From a candidate division WOR-3 bacterium (lineage in GTDB: Bacteria; SDB-A), in assembly GCA_016934535.1 (NCBI GenBank), contig JAFGSQ010000026.1:1-29932 (forward strand): 29,932 nt of DNA, in the 5' to 3' direction. The notes under the pieces are model-generated. The model was not told the DNA's origin. It saw only the letters and a list, made by a program, of their open reading frames with translations, and did not search any database. Position 1 is the first letter of the stretch. Each line of letters opens with the position of its first letter. Below are positions 1 to 8,216 of this stretch, in pieces. The translations under genes were made by a program, and so were the position numbers.

Positions 1-120
1 GTTCTTTTCCATAATAATTTTCCGGTAATCCCAATCTGCGACAGATATGGTTTTCAATGATTTGAAAATCTTATATAGGCTTTTAAGTTTTTTAAATGTG
101 ATTTGATAGTAATGTGAAAA
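1..120. other. Window edge, no supported gene
   Basis: AT-rich stretch downstream of the first minus-strand operon. I see no convincing coding region or RNA here. A minus-strand ATG at 12-10 could begin a gene running off the left edge, but it has no good ribosome binding site and too few codons to judge. Confidence 0.3.
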
Positions 121-633
121 TCAACCTCCATCGACAGAAAGAATGATGTTGCCGGAAGCTGATTTGATGTAATAAATCGTGTAATACCCGTTTTTAAGGG
201 TTTCTGCCTGTACACCGGTCATGTAGAATCTTGTACCTCCGAAATTAATCTGGTTGTAAGCATTGTATTTTTTCCCGGTTTCAGGGGTCAGAGTGCCGCT
301 GACCGATGAGATTTTACTTTCACGGAGGTCCTTGTTTCTTAAAAAATAAATAATAATCGGAACAAAAAAGATAGGTGAATAAAGTAAAAAAGGCCATATT
401 TGTGTTATGTCAGAGGGAAACACGCCGTTTTTTTTATAAAAAACGAATCCTCCTATTGCAATAATAAGAATTGCTATAAAAAATGTCGTGGACAGCCTTT
501 GAATCGTCAGTTTGTTTATGGCTTTTATCTTGTTTTTCTGATCCTGAGATAGAGTTCCGCTTTTGTTGGCGTACAATCCATCTGTCGTGAAACCAAAGAT
601 TTCCTGAAGCTGTCTTGTATCATCTCGCGTCAT
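121..633 (-). CDS. Small two-helix membrane protein, unknown function
   Basis: A 170-residue protein that I do not recognise as a named family. The N-terminal ~45 residues are hydrophilic. Two hydrophobic helices follow (about residues 48-66 and 80-98), the first ending in a short basic loop (FYKKNG). A C-terminal ~65-residue segment is rich in Gly, Tyr and Ile and looks like a small beta domain (SGTLTPETGKKY to the terminal SVDGG). It is the last gene of a three-gene operon: its ATG overlaps the stop of the TPR gene in an ATGA arrangement at 630-633. The context suggests it anchors to, or assists, the envelope proteins encoded upstream, but that is inference. Orientation and reality are well supported by the overlap; function is open. 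Confidence 0.7.
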   Translation of the reverse strand: MTRDDTRQLQEIFGFTTDGLYANKSGTLSQDQKNKIKAINKLTIQRLSTTFFIAILIIAIGGFVFYKKNGVFPSDITQIWPFLLYSPIFFVPIIIYFLRNKDLRESKISSVSGTLTPETGKKYNAYNQINFGGTRFYMTGVQAETLKNGYYTIYYIKSASGNIILSVDGG

Positions 634-2240
634 TTTACAGCCTGGTAAATGTAATTCAGTTCGAGATACGGTACCAGCAGGGCGTCGTTTTTCACCGCAT
701 ATTTGTTCCCGTCAGCCAAAAGGATTGGAAGCGATACCGTTTCATATTTATAACTCGGCCAGTAACTGACTTCGACATTGACGACGTAAATGCCGTTCGG
801 GACCATATCACCGAAGCCGTCATCGAGGTCCCATGTGTAAAAATGATTGCCGAGATCTATGCTCGCCCCGGTAGTCGCGTCAGTCTCGAAATTCGATGTG
901 TTGCCCCACAAGGGCAGTGTGACCTGGACTGATTTGACGTGTCCCGCGAATCCGGAAACGTAAATTGTCTTGACGAAATTACCCTTTTCATCCTCGATCC
1001 AGACGGCAGTCTGAGGCGGGAGTTCGTCCTGGAAACCGAGGGCGAATTCTATTGTAAGACAAGGTGTTTCCAGAGAAGTAATATCCGACACCGTGGGACG
1101 GGGGTTGAAGCTCTCAAAGACCGATTCGGCTTGTTCAGAAGACGGATAATCATTTACGACACTTATCCATTTGGAAGTGCCGAGTTTTCTGTAGCCGTAA
1201 CCCAAGTTGAAAAGAGCCTCGGCTTTCATGGAGTCGGGAGCGCTGCTTTGCATAAAAATATTCAAGTCGGATATGCCCTGTTCGAGCCTTCCGACGAAGA
1301 AAGGAAACTGGACTCCCATTATTCCCCTCAAAAGTCTGAATTCAGTATTTTCCGGTTCGAGTTCTAGTACTCTGTCGAGTTGATCCATCGCCTTGAAGCA
1401 CAGATTCGTCCTGTAATCCGTGTTCTCGGAAATGATTTCGGCGTATCCGGCCTCGCTTAAAGCGAGATAGACGTATGCGAGAAGAGAATGCGCATCCACG
1501 CAGTTTTCGTCTGTTTCAACGGCTTTAAGCAATAGCGTTTCTGCTTTGAAATACTCCTCCGACTCGTATAAGAGTTGAGCCTGTGTTAAAACTTCTTCCA
1601 AATCTGAAGGGCTTATGCTTTCTGATTCTAAAAAAGGTATGACAATTTCTTTCAGTCTTTCGATTTCCTGACTGGCTTTTTGCGTAATTTCAGGATCCGA
1701 ATTCAATTCGAAAATTTCTTCCCACATTTTAAGAGCAGATAAAATGTCTTCTTTTTTCTCGTATCCTTCGGCTAAAAACATCCTCGTCTGGACAGCGTAG
1801 CGCTGTACTTCATGTTCTGGGGCGCTTGCCAGCAGAGAAAGTAAGGTTTCAAGGTCTTCTATGCCCTGGTTCAGTTTTCCCAAAAAAGGAGGCACTTTAA
1901 CACTCATGAGACCTCTGTAGAACAGGGCGTTAAGATTTTCGAAATCGAGGCGCACCGCTTTATCGAGTATGTTGAAGGATTCGAACGCGCGGGAGGCCTG
2001 AAGTTGGAAATTATCGGTTTCGCCGGCGCTTTTGCCGACGTAAAAACCCAGAAGGGCCAGAACATCAGGATTGTCCGGGTATTTTTCGGCGGCTTCCCTC
2101 ATCAGAGTTATAGCTTCTTCGGTCTTTCCCTGGTTGTTGAGCTCTCCGGCCGTGTCCATGTAATCCTTCAGCATCATCTCCGGGAAAAGGATACCGATTG
2201 ACATTAACAAAAATATTGCCGCGATAAATAAAACTTTCAT
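630..2240 (-). CDS. Exported TPR protein with DUF2271-like C-terminal domain
   Basis: I place the start at the ATG at 2240, not at the first in-frame start at 2285. GGGAG lies 6 bases upstream, the protein then begins with a signal peptide (MKVLFIAAIFLLMSIGILFP), and the start overlaps the preceding gene's stop as ATGA. That gives 536 residues. Helical TPR-type repeats fill most of the protein (motifs such as ALLGFYVG, FLAEGYEKKEDILSALKMWE, AQLLYESEEYFKAETLL). About 150 C-terminal residues form a beta-rich domain with VWIEDEKGNFVKTI, DATTGASIDLG and DDGFGDMVPNGIYVVNVE. That order matches DUF2271, a predicted periplasmic domain often found near flavin-binding proteins. The upstream partner here is indeed an FMN-binding protein. 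Its likely role is a periplasmic scaffold in a redox module; the domain call rests on motif memory. Confidence 0.72.
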   Translation of the reverse strand: MKVLFIAAIFLLMSIGILFPEMMLKDYMDTAGELNNQGKTEEAITLMREAAEKYPDNPDVLALLGFYVGKSAGETDNFQLQASRAFESFNILDKAVRLDFENLNALFYRGLMSVKVPPFLGKLNQGIEDLETLLSLLASAPEHEVQRYAVQTRMFLAEGYEKKEDILSALKMWEEIFELNSDPEITQKASQEIERLKEIVIPFLESESISPSDLEEVLTQAQLLYESEEYFKAETLLLKAVETDENCVDAHSLLAYVYLALSEAGYAEIISENTDYRTNLCFKAMDQLDRVLELEPENTEFRLLRGIMGVQFPFFVGRLEQGISDLNIFMQSSAPDSMKAEALFNLGYGYRKLGTSKWISVVNDYPSSEQAESVFESFNPRPTVSDITSLETPCLTIEFALGFQDELPPQTAVWIEDEKGNFVKTIYVSGFAGHVKSVQVTLPLWGNTSNFETDATTGASIDLGNHFYTWDLDDGFGDMVPNGIYVVNVEVSYWPSYKYETVSLPILLADGNKYAVKNDALLVPYLELNYIYQAVK

Positions 2241-2788
2241 TTGTTCTCCCTTTTTAGAAAAAGAAATAACTGGGCTCCTTCCCAAAAATTTTCAAGCACG
2301 GCCTCAGAACTTATAGTCGCTCCAGTCACAGCGTCGATGCTGTAATTCATAAAATTCTTTCCCGGTACGTCTATGCTGTCAATATTTACTCCGGAAAATT
2401 CACCAAAGAAATTTTTCTTTTCAAGAAGAGCGAAGTATTGCGGCGTCTCTTCGTGAGAAACAACCTGAACGCCGGTGCAAAAGCCGTTTACATCAAAGCC
2501 TGTCATTGTGATTATCGGGCCTCCAATGCCTCTGTTCTCTCCGACGAAGGCGTATCCGGACACTGAATAAGATTCAATCGCTGTAAAATAAACAGTCGTG
2601 TCCAAAAGCGCTTTTGAAAAAGATACCGACGAAGGGAAAAGGTTTTGAAGGCAGTTCAATTCTTTATCCGAGATCGGGTTCTCGGAAAAATCCACGGCAA
2701 AAGCTTTGTCGGCAGAAAAAAATGCAGATATTTCAAGTATGAAAAGAAAGAAATACGGCGCAAAAAAGATTTTTCCTAATTTTGTCAT
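2237..2788 (-). CDS. Exported FMN-binding domain protein (RnfG/NqrC-like)
   Basis: A 183-residue protein with an N-terminal signal peptide (hydrophobic residues 5-31, ending near KAFA-VDF). The mature part reads as an FMN_bind domain. IGGPIITMTGFD followed by GVQVVSHEETP is the RnfG-type strand pair, and DAVTGATISS at 152-161 is the flavinylation motif. In RnfG and NqrC, ApbE links FMN by a phosphoester to the last Thr/Ser of this motif; here that residue is Ser160. It lacks the rest of an Rnf or Nqr complex, so it is a stand-alone periplasmic flavoprotein. It heads the operon with the DUF2271-like TPR protein. GGAGAG sits 11 bases before the ATG. No apbE is visible in the window, so the flavin transferase must be elsewhere. 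Confidence 0.78.
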   Translation of the reverse strand: MTKLGKIFFAPYFFLFILEISAFFSADKAFAVDFSENPISDKELNCLQNLFPSSVSFSKALLDTTVYFTAIESYSVSGYAFVGENRGIGGPIITMTGFDVNGFCTGVQVVSHEETPQYFALLEKKNFFGEFSGVNIDSIDVPGKNFMNYSIDAVTGATISSEAVLENFWEGAQLFLFLKRENK

Positions 2789-2952
2789 TTACGTTGTCAC
2801 TCTCCAGTTTTTTTCCCGAACGAATTAATTAACAACAATTTACCACATTTGGTATGAAATAGTAAAATAATTGCGGAATATGAGATGTTTATAGCATTAT
2901 CCCTGAAGATGCTTCTGCGAAAAATGTCACGATTAAACTTCTCAGTTTATTT

Positions 2953-2983
2953 TTGACTTTATATTGAACGGGATTTTTATTAA
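2953..2983 (+). promoter_or_regulatory. Candidate sigma-70 promoter for the SHOCT gene
   Basis: TTGACT (2953-2958) is followed after 19 bases by TATTAA (2978-2983). The -35 is good; the -10 and its spacing are mediocre. It lies in the divergent intergenic region about 55 bases before the start codon. Confidence 0.3.
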
Positions 2984-3037
2984 AATTTACGGAATAATGG
3001 CTGAAAATTTTGAAAGTGTCCGAAGGGGAGGATAAAT

Positions 3038-3571
3038 ATGGAAATGAATGAGAACGTCAGGAAGATTGTCGAATCCTATAAAAGTAAAATTAAAGATGAT
3101 AAAATTTTTTTTCATCCGGACATACCGTTTAAAAAGCTTCACAATGTTCAAAACAGCTACGCCAGGGGTGTTCCCACAAAAACAATTCTTCTTCTCATAG
3201 ACAATACGACTTTCGGAAGCGCGAAAGACGGGGCTCTTTTCACGGAAAACGCGATTTATTCGCACAATATAATGCAGAAACCGCAGAATTATATGTACGA
3301 TGAAATCGAATCGGTTGTTTTTCTTCCCGGAATGACGAGCAACCTCATAATAAACGGCAACAAGTTTCTCGAAACGAATTTTCCATCCCAGGTTTCGATG
3401 GTCTCGGTAAAAGATATGCTCCTGGAGATTATCAATTCCCTTAACGCCAAACCGTCCGGTGAAACTTTACCTGTTGAGGGATTGAAAAAACTCAAGGAAC
3501 TCTACGAACAGGGATTGATTAATGAAGAGGAATACAATCAAAAGAGAAAAAAATACATCGATCTGATCTGA
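3038..3571 (+). CDS. SHOCT-domain protein with PH-like N-terminus
   Basis: A 177-residue soluble protein. The last ~32 residues (GLKKLKELYEQGLINEEEYN, then the basic tail) are a SHOCT domain, the short C-terminal helical hairpin that ends many bacterial proteins and is thought to mediate oligomer or membrane contacts. The N-terminal ~135 residues alternate beta strands (KTILLLIDNTTFGSAKDGAL, ENAIYSHN, YDEIESVVFLPG, NLIINGNKFLET) and resemble the PH-like/YcxB-type folds often joined to SHOCT; this is a fold guess only. There is no signal peptide or membrane segment. A strong site, GGGGAGG, lies 6 bases before the ATG. The gene stands alone, divergent from the flavoprotein operon and convergent with pdxT. 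The specific function is unknown. Confidence 0.75.
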   Translation: MEMNENVRKIVESYKSKIKDDKIFFHPDIPFKKLHNVQNSYARGVPTKTILLLIDNTTFGSAKDGALFTENAIYSHNIMQKPQNYMYDEIESVVFLPGMTSNLIINGNKFLETNFPSQVSMVSVKDMLLEIINSLNAKPSGETLPVEGLKKLKELYEQGLINEEEYNQKRKKYIDLI

Positions 3572-3590
3572 TGTTTAATTATAAAACATC
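3570..3590. terminator. Weak hairpin between convergent genes
   Basis: GATGTTT (3570-3576) pairs perfectly with AAACATC (3584-3590) around a 7-base loop. It lies between the SHOCT gene stop and the pdxT stop. The stem is AT-rich and no clear T-run follows on either strand, so it is only a possible bidirectional terminator. Confidence 0.3.
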
Positions 3591-3616
3591 TGAACGATTC
3601 CAGTAAAACTCGATTC

Positions 3617-4219
3617 CTATGAAACAATGATGCTCTCAATAATTCTGTAAACGTCAAAACCGTCCGAAAGTTCAGGATGGAATGTGCAGGCGATTATCCT
3701 GTTTTGGATGACCAAGACCGGACTGCCTTCGGATTCGGCGAGTACTTGGACGCCATTTCCTGTTCTCGTTATCCTCGGGGCTCTTATAAAAATGCCGTTC
3801 ATTGAATCTGTTCCGGTGAATTTTCTTCCGGAAGAAGTGAAGCGGATTTCCTTGACTGATGAATCCACCTGCCTTCCGTAGGCATTTCTTTCTGTTTCTA
3901 TGTCAATTAGACTCCAAGGTTTCGCTCTGCCGGGGTTGAGAATATTTTTTGAAAGCATTATGCTTCCCGCGCAGGTCCCGAAAAGCGCGACGCCTTTTTC
4001 TGTTTCAGATATTATTCTTTCTCCGAGACGCGAGAGGTCTGAAAGTATTGAAATTGTTGAAGACTCCCCGCCAGGAATTATTATAAGATCGACGGTTTCA
4101 GGAAAGTCCCCCGGTTTTCTGATAAAAAAGACCTTGGAATCCCTGAAGTATTCCAGAACCTTTCTGGAATGAGAGTCGTAATCGCCCTGTAAGGCGACTA
4201 CGGCTATTTTCGTTACCAT
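3617..4219 (-). CDS. pdxT: Pyridoxal 5'-phosphate synthase glutaminase subunit PdxT
   Basis: Glutaminase of the DXP-independent vitamin B6 pathway. It hydrolyses glutamine and channels ammonia to PdxS, which makes pyridoxal 5'-phosphate from ribose 5-phosphate and glyceraldehyde 3-phosphate. The 200-residue length is normal. The class I amidotransferase features are in place: oxyanion-hole loop GGESST (50-55), nucleophile Cys83 in FGTCAG, and the His181/Glu183 pair in HPEL. The N-terminus [10 protein letters not shown] is typical of PdxT. The ATG at 4219 lies inside the end of pdxS (7-base overlap), so the two subunits are translationally coupled. Confidence 0.96.
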   Translation of the reverse strand: MVTKIAVVALQGDYDSHSRKVLEYFRDSKVFFIRKPGDFPETVDLIIIPGGESSTISILSDLSRLGERIISETEKGVALFGTCAGSIMLSKNILNPGRAKPWSLIDIETERNAYGRQVDSSVKEIRFTSSGRKFTGTDSMNGIFIRAPRITRTGNGVQVLAESEGSPVLVIQNRIIACTFHPELSDGFDVYRIIESIIVS

Positions 4220-5088
4220 CCTCTAGACTGAAGTTCTTCTTCAGGGGAGAGCTTTGAAGAATCTATCCCTCTCATCCCCTCGCCGAGTTCTTCAGAAATT
4301 TCAGCGACTGCTTTGGCGTCTTTGTAATGCGTCACGGCCAGAACTATCGCTCTCGCTCTTTTTTCCGGGTCGGAAGACTTGAATATTCCCGATCCGACGA
4401 AAATACTTTCTGCGCCGAGTTGCATCATTAAAGATGCGTCGGCAGGTGTCGCTATGCCTCCTGCGGCGAAATTCGGCACAGGCAGTTTGGCGGTTTCGGC
4501 AACATTCTTTACGAGAGAATAAGGTGCGCCGAGTTCTTTCGATTGTGCCATGAGCTCGTCGTCCCTGAGAGCAGTCAGTACTTTTATGTCGTGCTGAACC
4601 GTTCGCATGTGTCTGACAGCGTGGATTATGTCTCCTGTGCCCGCCTCTCCTTTTGTTCTTATCAGCGCGGCTCCTTCTCCGATCCTCCTGAGAGCCTCGC
4701 CGAGGTTTCTGCATCCGCAGACGAAAGGCACTTCGAAGGCGTGTTTGTTTACGTGGAATCTATCGTCAGCCGGCGTCAAAACTTCCGATTCGTCAATGAA
4801 ATCCACGCCTACGGCCTGAAGTATCTGCGCCTCGGCAAAATGTCCTATCCGGCACTTTGCCATCACCGGTATGTCCACGGTTTGCATGATCTCTTTGATT
4901 TTTTTCAGGCTCGCCATCCTTGCCACTCCCCCGGAAGCCCGGATGTCCGCAGGCACTCTTTCCAGAGCCATCACAGCTACTGCTCCGGCTTCCTGTGCTA
5001 TCGAGGCCTGTTTGGCGTCGGTGACGTCCATTATGACGCCGCCTTTCAGCATGTCTGCGAGTCCGATTTTGATTTTTATATCAGCCAT
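4213..5088 (-). CDS. pdxS: Pyridoxal 5'-phosphate synthase lyase subunit PdxS
   Basis: Synthase subunit of the PLP complex, a (beta/alpha)8 barrel forming dodecamers that bind PdxT. I use the ATG at 5088 (291 residues): AGGAGG sits just upstream at 5094-5099, the protein then starts with [20 protein letters not shown] as in the family, and an in-frame start at 5136 would fall inside the -10 promoter box. Catalytic residues by comparison with Bacillus PdxS: Asp21 (MDVTD), Lys78 (MAKCRIGH), which forms the ribose-phosphate imine, and Lys146 ([10 protein letters not shown]), the second Schiff-base lysine. The phosphate loops ([15 protein letters not shown]) are intact. The gene is first in the pdxST operon. 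Very secure. Confidence 0.97.
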   Translation of the reverse strand: MADIKIKIGLADMLKGGVIMDVTDAKQASIAQEAGAVAVMALERVPADIRASGGVARMASLKKIKEIMQTVDIPVMAKCRIGHFAEAQILQAVGVDFIDESEVLTPADDRFHVNKHAFEVPFVCGCRNLGEALRRIGEGAALIRTKGEAGTGDIIHAVRHMRTVQHDIKVLTALRDDELMAQSKELGAPYSLVKNVAETAKLPVPNFAAGGIATPADASLMMQLGAESIFVGSGIFKSSDPEKRARAIVLAVTHYKDAKAVAEISEELGEGMRGIDSSKLSPEEELQSRGW

Positions 5089-5135
5089 ATAAACCTCCTG
5101 AAAATGGGATAATTTATAAGTAAAAAACCAATTCA

Positions 5136-5164
5136 ATTATAATTATAACATATATTCAGGTCAA
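5136..5164 (-). promoter_or_regulatory. Sigma-70 promoter of pdxST
   Basis: Read on the minus strand: -35 TTGACC (5164-5159), 17-base spacer, then a perfect -10 TATAAT (5141-5136). A second TATAAT lies directly upstream of it (5147-5142), within the spacer. The start point should be near 5129, giving a leader of about 40 bases before the pdxS ATG. Confidence 0.8.
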
Positions 5165-5182
5165 ACTGAACAAGGGGATTCC

Positions 5183-6301
5183 TTACGCAGATTCCGGCAA
5201 ATCAGTTGTTATGAGGCCTTTGGGTGACGTGTAGAAAACCGAACCGCCTGAGCGGGTATAAGTTTCGAGTTCTTCCATGAACCATTTTATTCTTTTTGCG
5301 TCGAGGTGAAGGAGCGGATTCTCGATAAAAATAATCTCGGGATTTCTCGACAGAGCCAGACAAATAGCAATCGCGCGTCTTTGGCCGGATGAAAGAGTAA
5401 AAGGGTCGGCTCCGATAATGTCGTCCGGAAAACCCGCTCCTTGAGCCATTTTAAGAAAAAGGTCTCTGTCGATTCTCCGCCAGGCAAGTTCCCTGCCGAT
5501 ATCTCTGTAAAAGAAAAGGCGTTCGGAACATTGAGGGAGAAATGAAATTTTTCCCTTCTTTTTCAATCGGCTTTTCAGTTCTTTGATCAAAGAATTGTTG
5601 GAATCAAGTTTGAAGTAATTTGGCTTTGTGAAGATATTCTGAACTCTTTCAATTGTCACATCTTTTAAAGACAGTTCGGGATCTTCTGTCAGTCCGCCTT
5701 TTTCCAGAAAGTAATGCTTTTTGGTTATGTTTTTGAAAAAAGAGGGGAATTGCGTGACGTAAAGACACCCGATGCCGTGGTTGAGCAGTTTTTCGGTCAT
5801 CTCCTTTCTCTCATTTTCAGTCAGATTGATGAATACTTCATCGAACAGTATGAATTTTTTCCCGGTCATGCAGAATCCCGCAGTGAAAAGCTTCAAAAGT
5901 TCGTAATAGTCCATATCGAAGGTTTTTTTAGAATTGATAGTCCATTCTTTCGCGATTTCCGAGGCTGATATTAAGCCGTGCGAGGAGTTGCCTTTTGCGA
6001 GAGAAGCGCTGAATCGCAATTCCTTTTCTGATGTTGTAAAAGCTATTTGATTGAATATTTCCTGCCTTATCAGTCCTGTGAAAGAGGAAGACGACGATGT
6101 CGAAACTCCGTTTCCACTGCAGTAAACTTTTCCGGAATCCGGCACCAGCAAACCGGACAAAGCGAAAAGGAGTGTGCTTTTACCGGATGCAACATCTCCG
6201 GAAAGAGTCGCGACACTTCCGTCCTCTATCTCAAGACTGACGTCAGATAATAATTTTCCTTTGTTCCATGAAAATGTTATATTTTCTGATACTAATTTCA
6301 T
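5183..6301 (-). CDS. Tandem, degenerate ABC ATPase (EcfA-like)
   Basis: A protein of 372 residues if it starts at the ATG at 6301; the in-frame extension to 6394 would overlap the divergent guaA start. Half 1 has a Walker A (GDVASGKST, 35-43), a Q-loop (IRQEIFNQIAF) and a Walker B with catalytic Glu (FILFDEVF). It shows no LSGGQ signature and has Gln in place of the H-loop His (LYVTQF). Half 2 has no Walker A, a Q-loop that resembles EcfA proteins (ISFLPQCSERLFF), a good signature (TLSSGQRRAIAICLALS), a weakened Walker B (IIFIENP) and no H-loop His. The halves are therefore complementary and could form one composite ATP site. No transmembrane partner is encoded nearby. It could be the ATPase of an ECF vitamin or metal transporter with unlinked partners. 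Confidence 0.72.
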   Translation of the reverse strand: MKLVSENITFSWNKGKLLSDVSLEIEDGSVATLSGDVASGKSTLLFALSGLLVPDSGKVYCSGNGVSTSSSSSFTGLIRQEIFNQIAFTTSEKELRFSASLAKGNSSHGLISASEIAKEWTINSKKTFDMDYYELLKLFTAGFCMTGKKFILFDEVFINLTENERKEMTEKLLNHGIGCLYVTQFPSFFKNITKKHYFLEKGGLTEDPELSLKDVTIERVQNIFTKPNYFKLDSNNSLIKELKSRLKKKGKISFLPQCSERLFFYRDIGRELAWRRIDRDLFLKMAQGAGFPDDIIGADPFTLSSGQRRAIAICLALSRNPEIIFIENPLLHLDAKRIKWFMEELETYTRSGGSVFYTSPKGLITTDLPESA

Positions 6302-6346
6302 TGAATTGCTGTTAGCACGCGGCAAAAAAAAAGAAAAGAGGAAATT

Positions 6347-8152
6347 GTGCCGGACAAAATCGCTGTGATAGACCTTGGGGGTCAGTATGCGCATCTCATT
6401 GCCACCAAAGTGAGGGAGACGGGAGTTTTCTCGGAGATACTGAATCCCGACGCGGACATGAGCGTTCTGTCTGAATTCAAAGGAGTGATCCTTTCCGGCA
6501 GTCCCGCCTTGAGTTCACAAAACGAACTGGCAATCGGCGGAGAAATTTTAGGCAAAGATATCCCGGTTCTCGGTTTTTGTTTCGGCCATCAGGAGATCGC
6601 CAAATTCCACGGCGGTAAAATCGAAAACAAGGGACAGGAATACGGTAAAAGCGTTTTGAGGATAACAAAGAAATCCGAGATATTCGAAGGCCTTTCCCTG
6701 GAAGAAACGGTTTGGATGAGCCACGGTGACGCAGTTGTCTCTCCAGGCCAGATGGAAGAAACAGGCGTTTCGGTTTCTCCAGAAGGGCGGATCCAGAGAT
6801 ATTCAGCGCTACAGCATCTTCCGTCAAAACATTTCGGCTTTCAGTTTCATCCGGAAGTGGACGACACTCCCAACGGCATAAAAATGATAGAAAACTTTGT
6901 TTTTAAAATATGCGGCTGTATTAAATCCTGGGATCAGAAAACGATGCTCGAAAAAATAAAAAATAATGTCATAAAGGAAGCTTTCGGCAAAAAAACAGTA
7001 ATGCTAGTCAGCGGAGGAGTAGATTCAACAGTAGCCGCAGTGGTGCTTGGCAAATATCTGCCGCGCGAAAGCCTGTCTTTCATACACGTTGACACCGGGC
7101 TTATGAGGGAAAACGAGAGCAGGGAAGTGATGGACCTTTTTGAGAAACAAGGTCTTCTCGGCAGAATGAAGTTCATAGACGCCTCAAAGAACTTCATCGG
7201 GAAACTCGAAGGAATAAGCGACCCGGAAAAGAAAAGAAAGATTATAGGTGAATCGTTCATACAAACTGTGGAACCGCTCTTATCAGAAACCTCCGGAGAG
7301 GGAAATCTTTTGGGTCAGGGCACAATATACCCTGACAGGATAGAAACGGGTGAAACGAAACACGCGAACAAGATAAAGACGCACCACAACAGAATACCGG
7401 TTATAGAGGAGATGGTCAGAGCCGGAAAGGTCATAGAACCGCTGAAAGACCTTTACAAGATGGAAGTCAGGGAATTGGCCAAGCATTTAGGAATACCCTC
7501 CGAATTCGTCGACAGGCATCCTTTTCCCGGTCCCGGACTCGGAGTGAGATGTGTGTGCTCCGACGGTAATGTTGACAAAGACGAATTTGCAAAAGTCCGA
7601 AAAGACCTTTTAAATTTGCCTTCTGTAACTTTTGAAAAGGACCTGCTTCCGGTCAAATCGGTCGGAGTAAAAGGCGACCTCAGGAGTTTCGAATACTCGG
7701 CTGTTTTGTGTTCGGAAAAAACGGATTTCGATGAGGCCGAATCTTATGCCAACGTCATTTTTCGGTCTGTGAAAGGCATTAACAGGACACTTTTGATATA
7801 CGGCATCAAAAGCCTGCCTGAATTTCGAGCAAGAGAAGCTTATCTCACACCGAAAAGGCTTGAAATTTTAAGAAAAGCAGACAGAAAAGCGAACGATTTG
7901 CTGATTAAATTCGGCCTGTACGGCGACGTGTGGCAGATGCCCGTCATACTTCTGCCGGTGACAGCGAACGGGCAAGAGAAAGAGATAATCGTCGTAAGAC
8001 CGGTTGTCTCCTTGAGAGGTATGACAGCCAGGCCGTATCATTTGACAGATATATTTATGGACGAGTTAAACGAATTCATAAAATATTCGGACGCTGGATT
8101 TCTGGCGTTCGACCTTTCATCAAAACCTCCCGCGACAATAGAATGGGAATGA
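6347..8152 (+). CDS. guaA: GMP synthase (glutamine-hydrolysing), long form
   Basis: Converts XMP to GMP with ATP and glutamine. It starts at GTG 6347 with GAGG 6 bases upstream. The glutaminase domain has Cys78 (GFCFGHQE) and His168/Glu170 (FQFHPEVD). The ATP-pyrophosphatase domain has the PP-loop SGGVDST (222-228), and HPFPGPGLGVR (391-401) is intact. The protein has 601 residues against about 510-525 for usual bacterial GuaA. The extra ~100 residues lie at about 402-500 and contain LLPVKSVGVKGDLRSFEY, a second copy of the dimerisation-type motif. The true C-terminal domain follows (VWQMPVILLPV to SSKPPATIEWE). This arrangement is that of human-type GMPS. GuaA function itself is secure. Confidence 0.96.
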   Translation: MPDKIAVIDLGGQYAHLIATKVRETGVFSEILNPDADMSVLSEFKGVILSGSPALSSQNELAIGGEILGKDIPVLGFCFGHQEIAKFHGGKIENKGQEYGKSVLRITKKSEIFEGLSLEETVWMSHGDAVVSPGQMEETGVSVSPEGRIQRYSALQHLPSKHFGFQFHPEVDDTPNGIKMIENFVFKICGCIKSWDQKTMLEKIKNNVIKEAFGKKTVMLVSGGVDSTVAAVVLGKYLPRESLSFIHVDTGLMRENESREVMDLFEKQGLLGRMKFIDASKNFIGKLEGISDPEKKRKIIGESFIQTVEPLLSETSGEGNLLGQGTIYPDRIETGETKHANKIKTHHNRIPVIEEMVRAGKVIEPLKDLYKMEVRELAKHLGIPSEFVDRHPFPGPGLGVRCVCSDGNVDKDEFAKVRKDLLNLPSVTFEKDLLPVKSVGVKGDLRSFEYSAVLCSEKTDFDEAESYANVIFRSVKGINRTLLIYGIKSLPEFRAREAYLTPKRLEILRKADRKANDLLIKFGLYGDVWQMPVILLPVTANGQEKEIIVVRPVVSLRGMTARPYHLTDIFMDELNEFIKYSDAGFLAFDLSSKPPATIEWE

Positions 8153-8174
8153 TCAAGAGAAACATATGTTATTG

Positions 8175-8205
8175 AGATCCGGAACGCCTGCCGGTTTTCG
8201 GATCT
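8175..8205 (+). other. Hairpin abutting the ribosome binding site of the next gene
   Basis: AGATCCGGAA (8175-8184) pairs with TTTCGGATCT (8196-8205) with one G-U wobble and an 11-base loop. It sits between the guaA stop and the GAGGGGG ribosome binding site of the downstream gene, with no T-run, so it is not a terminator. It may stabilise or process the message. Confidence 0.45.
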
Positions 8206-8216
8206 GAGGGGGACGA

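Noticed and set aside
860-890. DATTGAS in the TPR protein as a second flavinylation site
   Set aside because: It resembles the ApbE motif, but the residue that would carry FMN is Asp rather than Thr or Ser; it fits a DUF2271-type strand instead.
615-1367. Plus-strand open frames opposite the TPR gene
   Set aside because: They lie antisense to a protein with a signal peptide, repeats and coupled neighbours, and their translations show no recognisable domain.
4543-5112. Long plus-strand open frame of 189 codons opposite pdxS
   Set aside because: It is the shadow of a highly conserved gene; composition is Cys/His/Ser-rich without family motifs.
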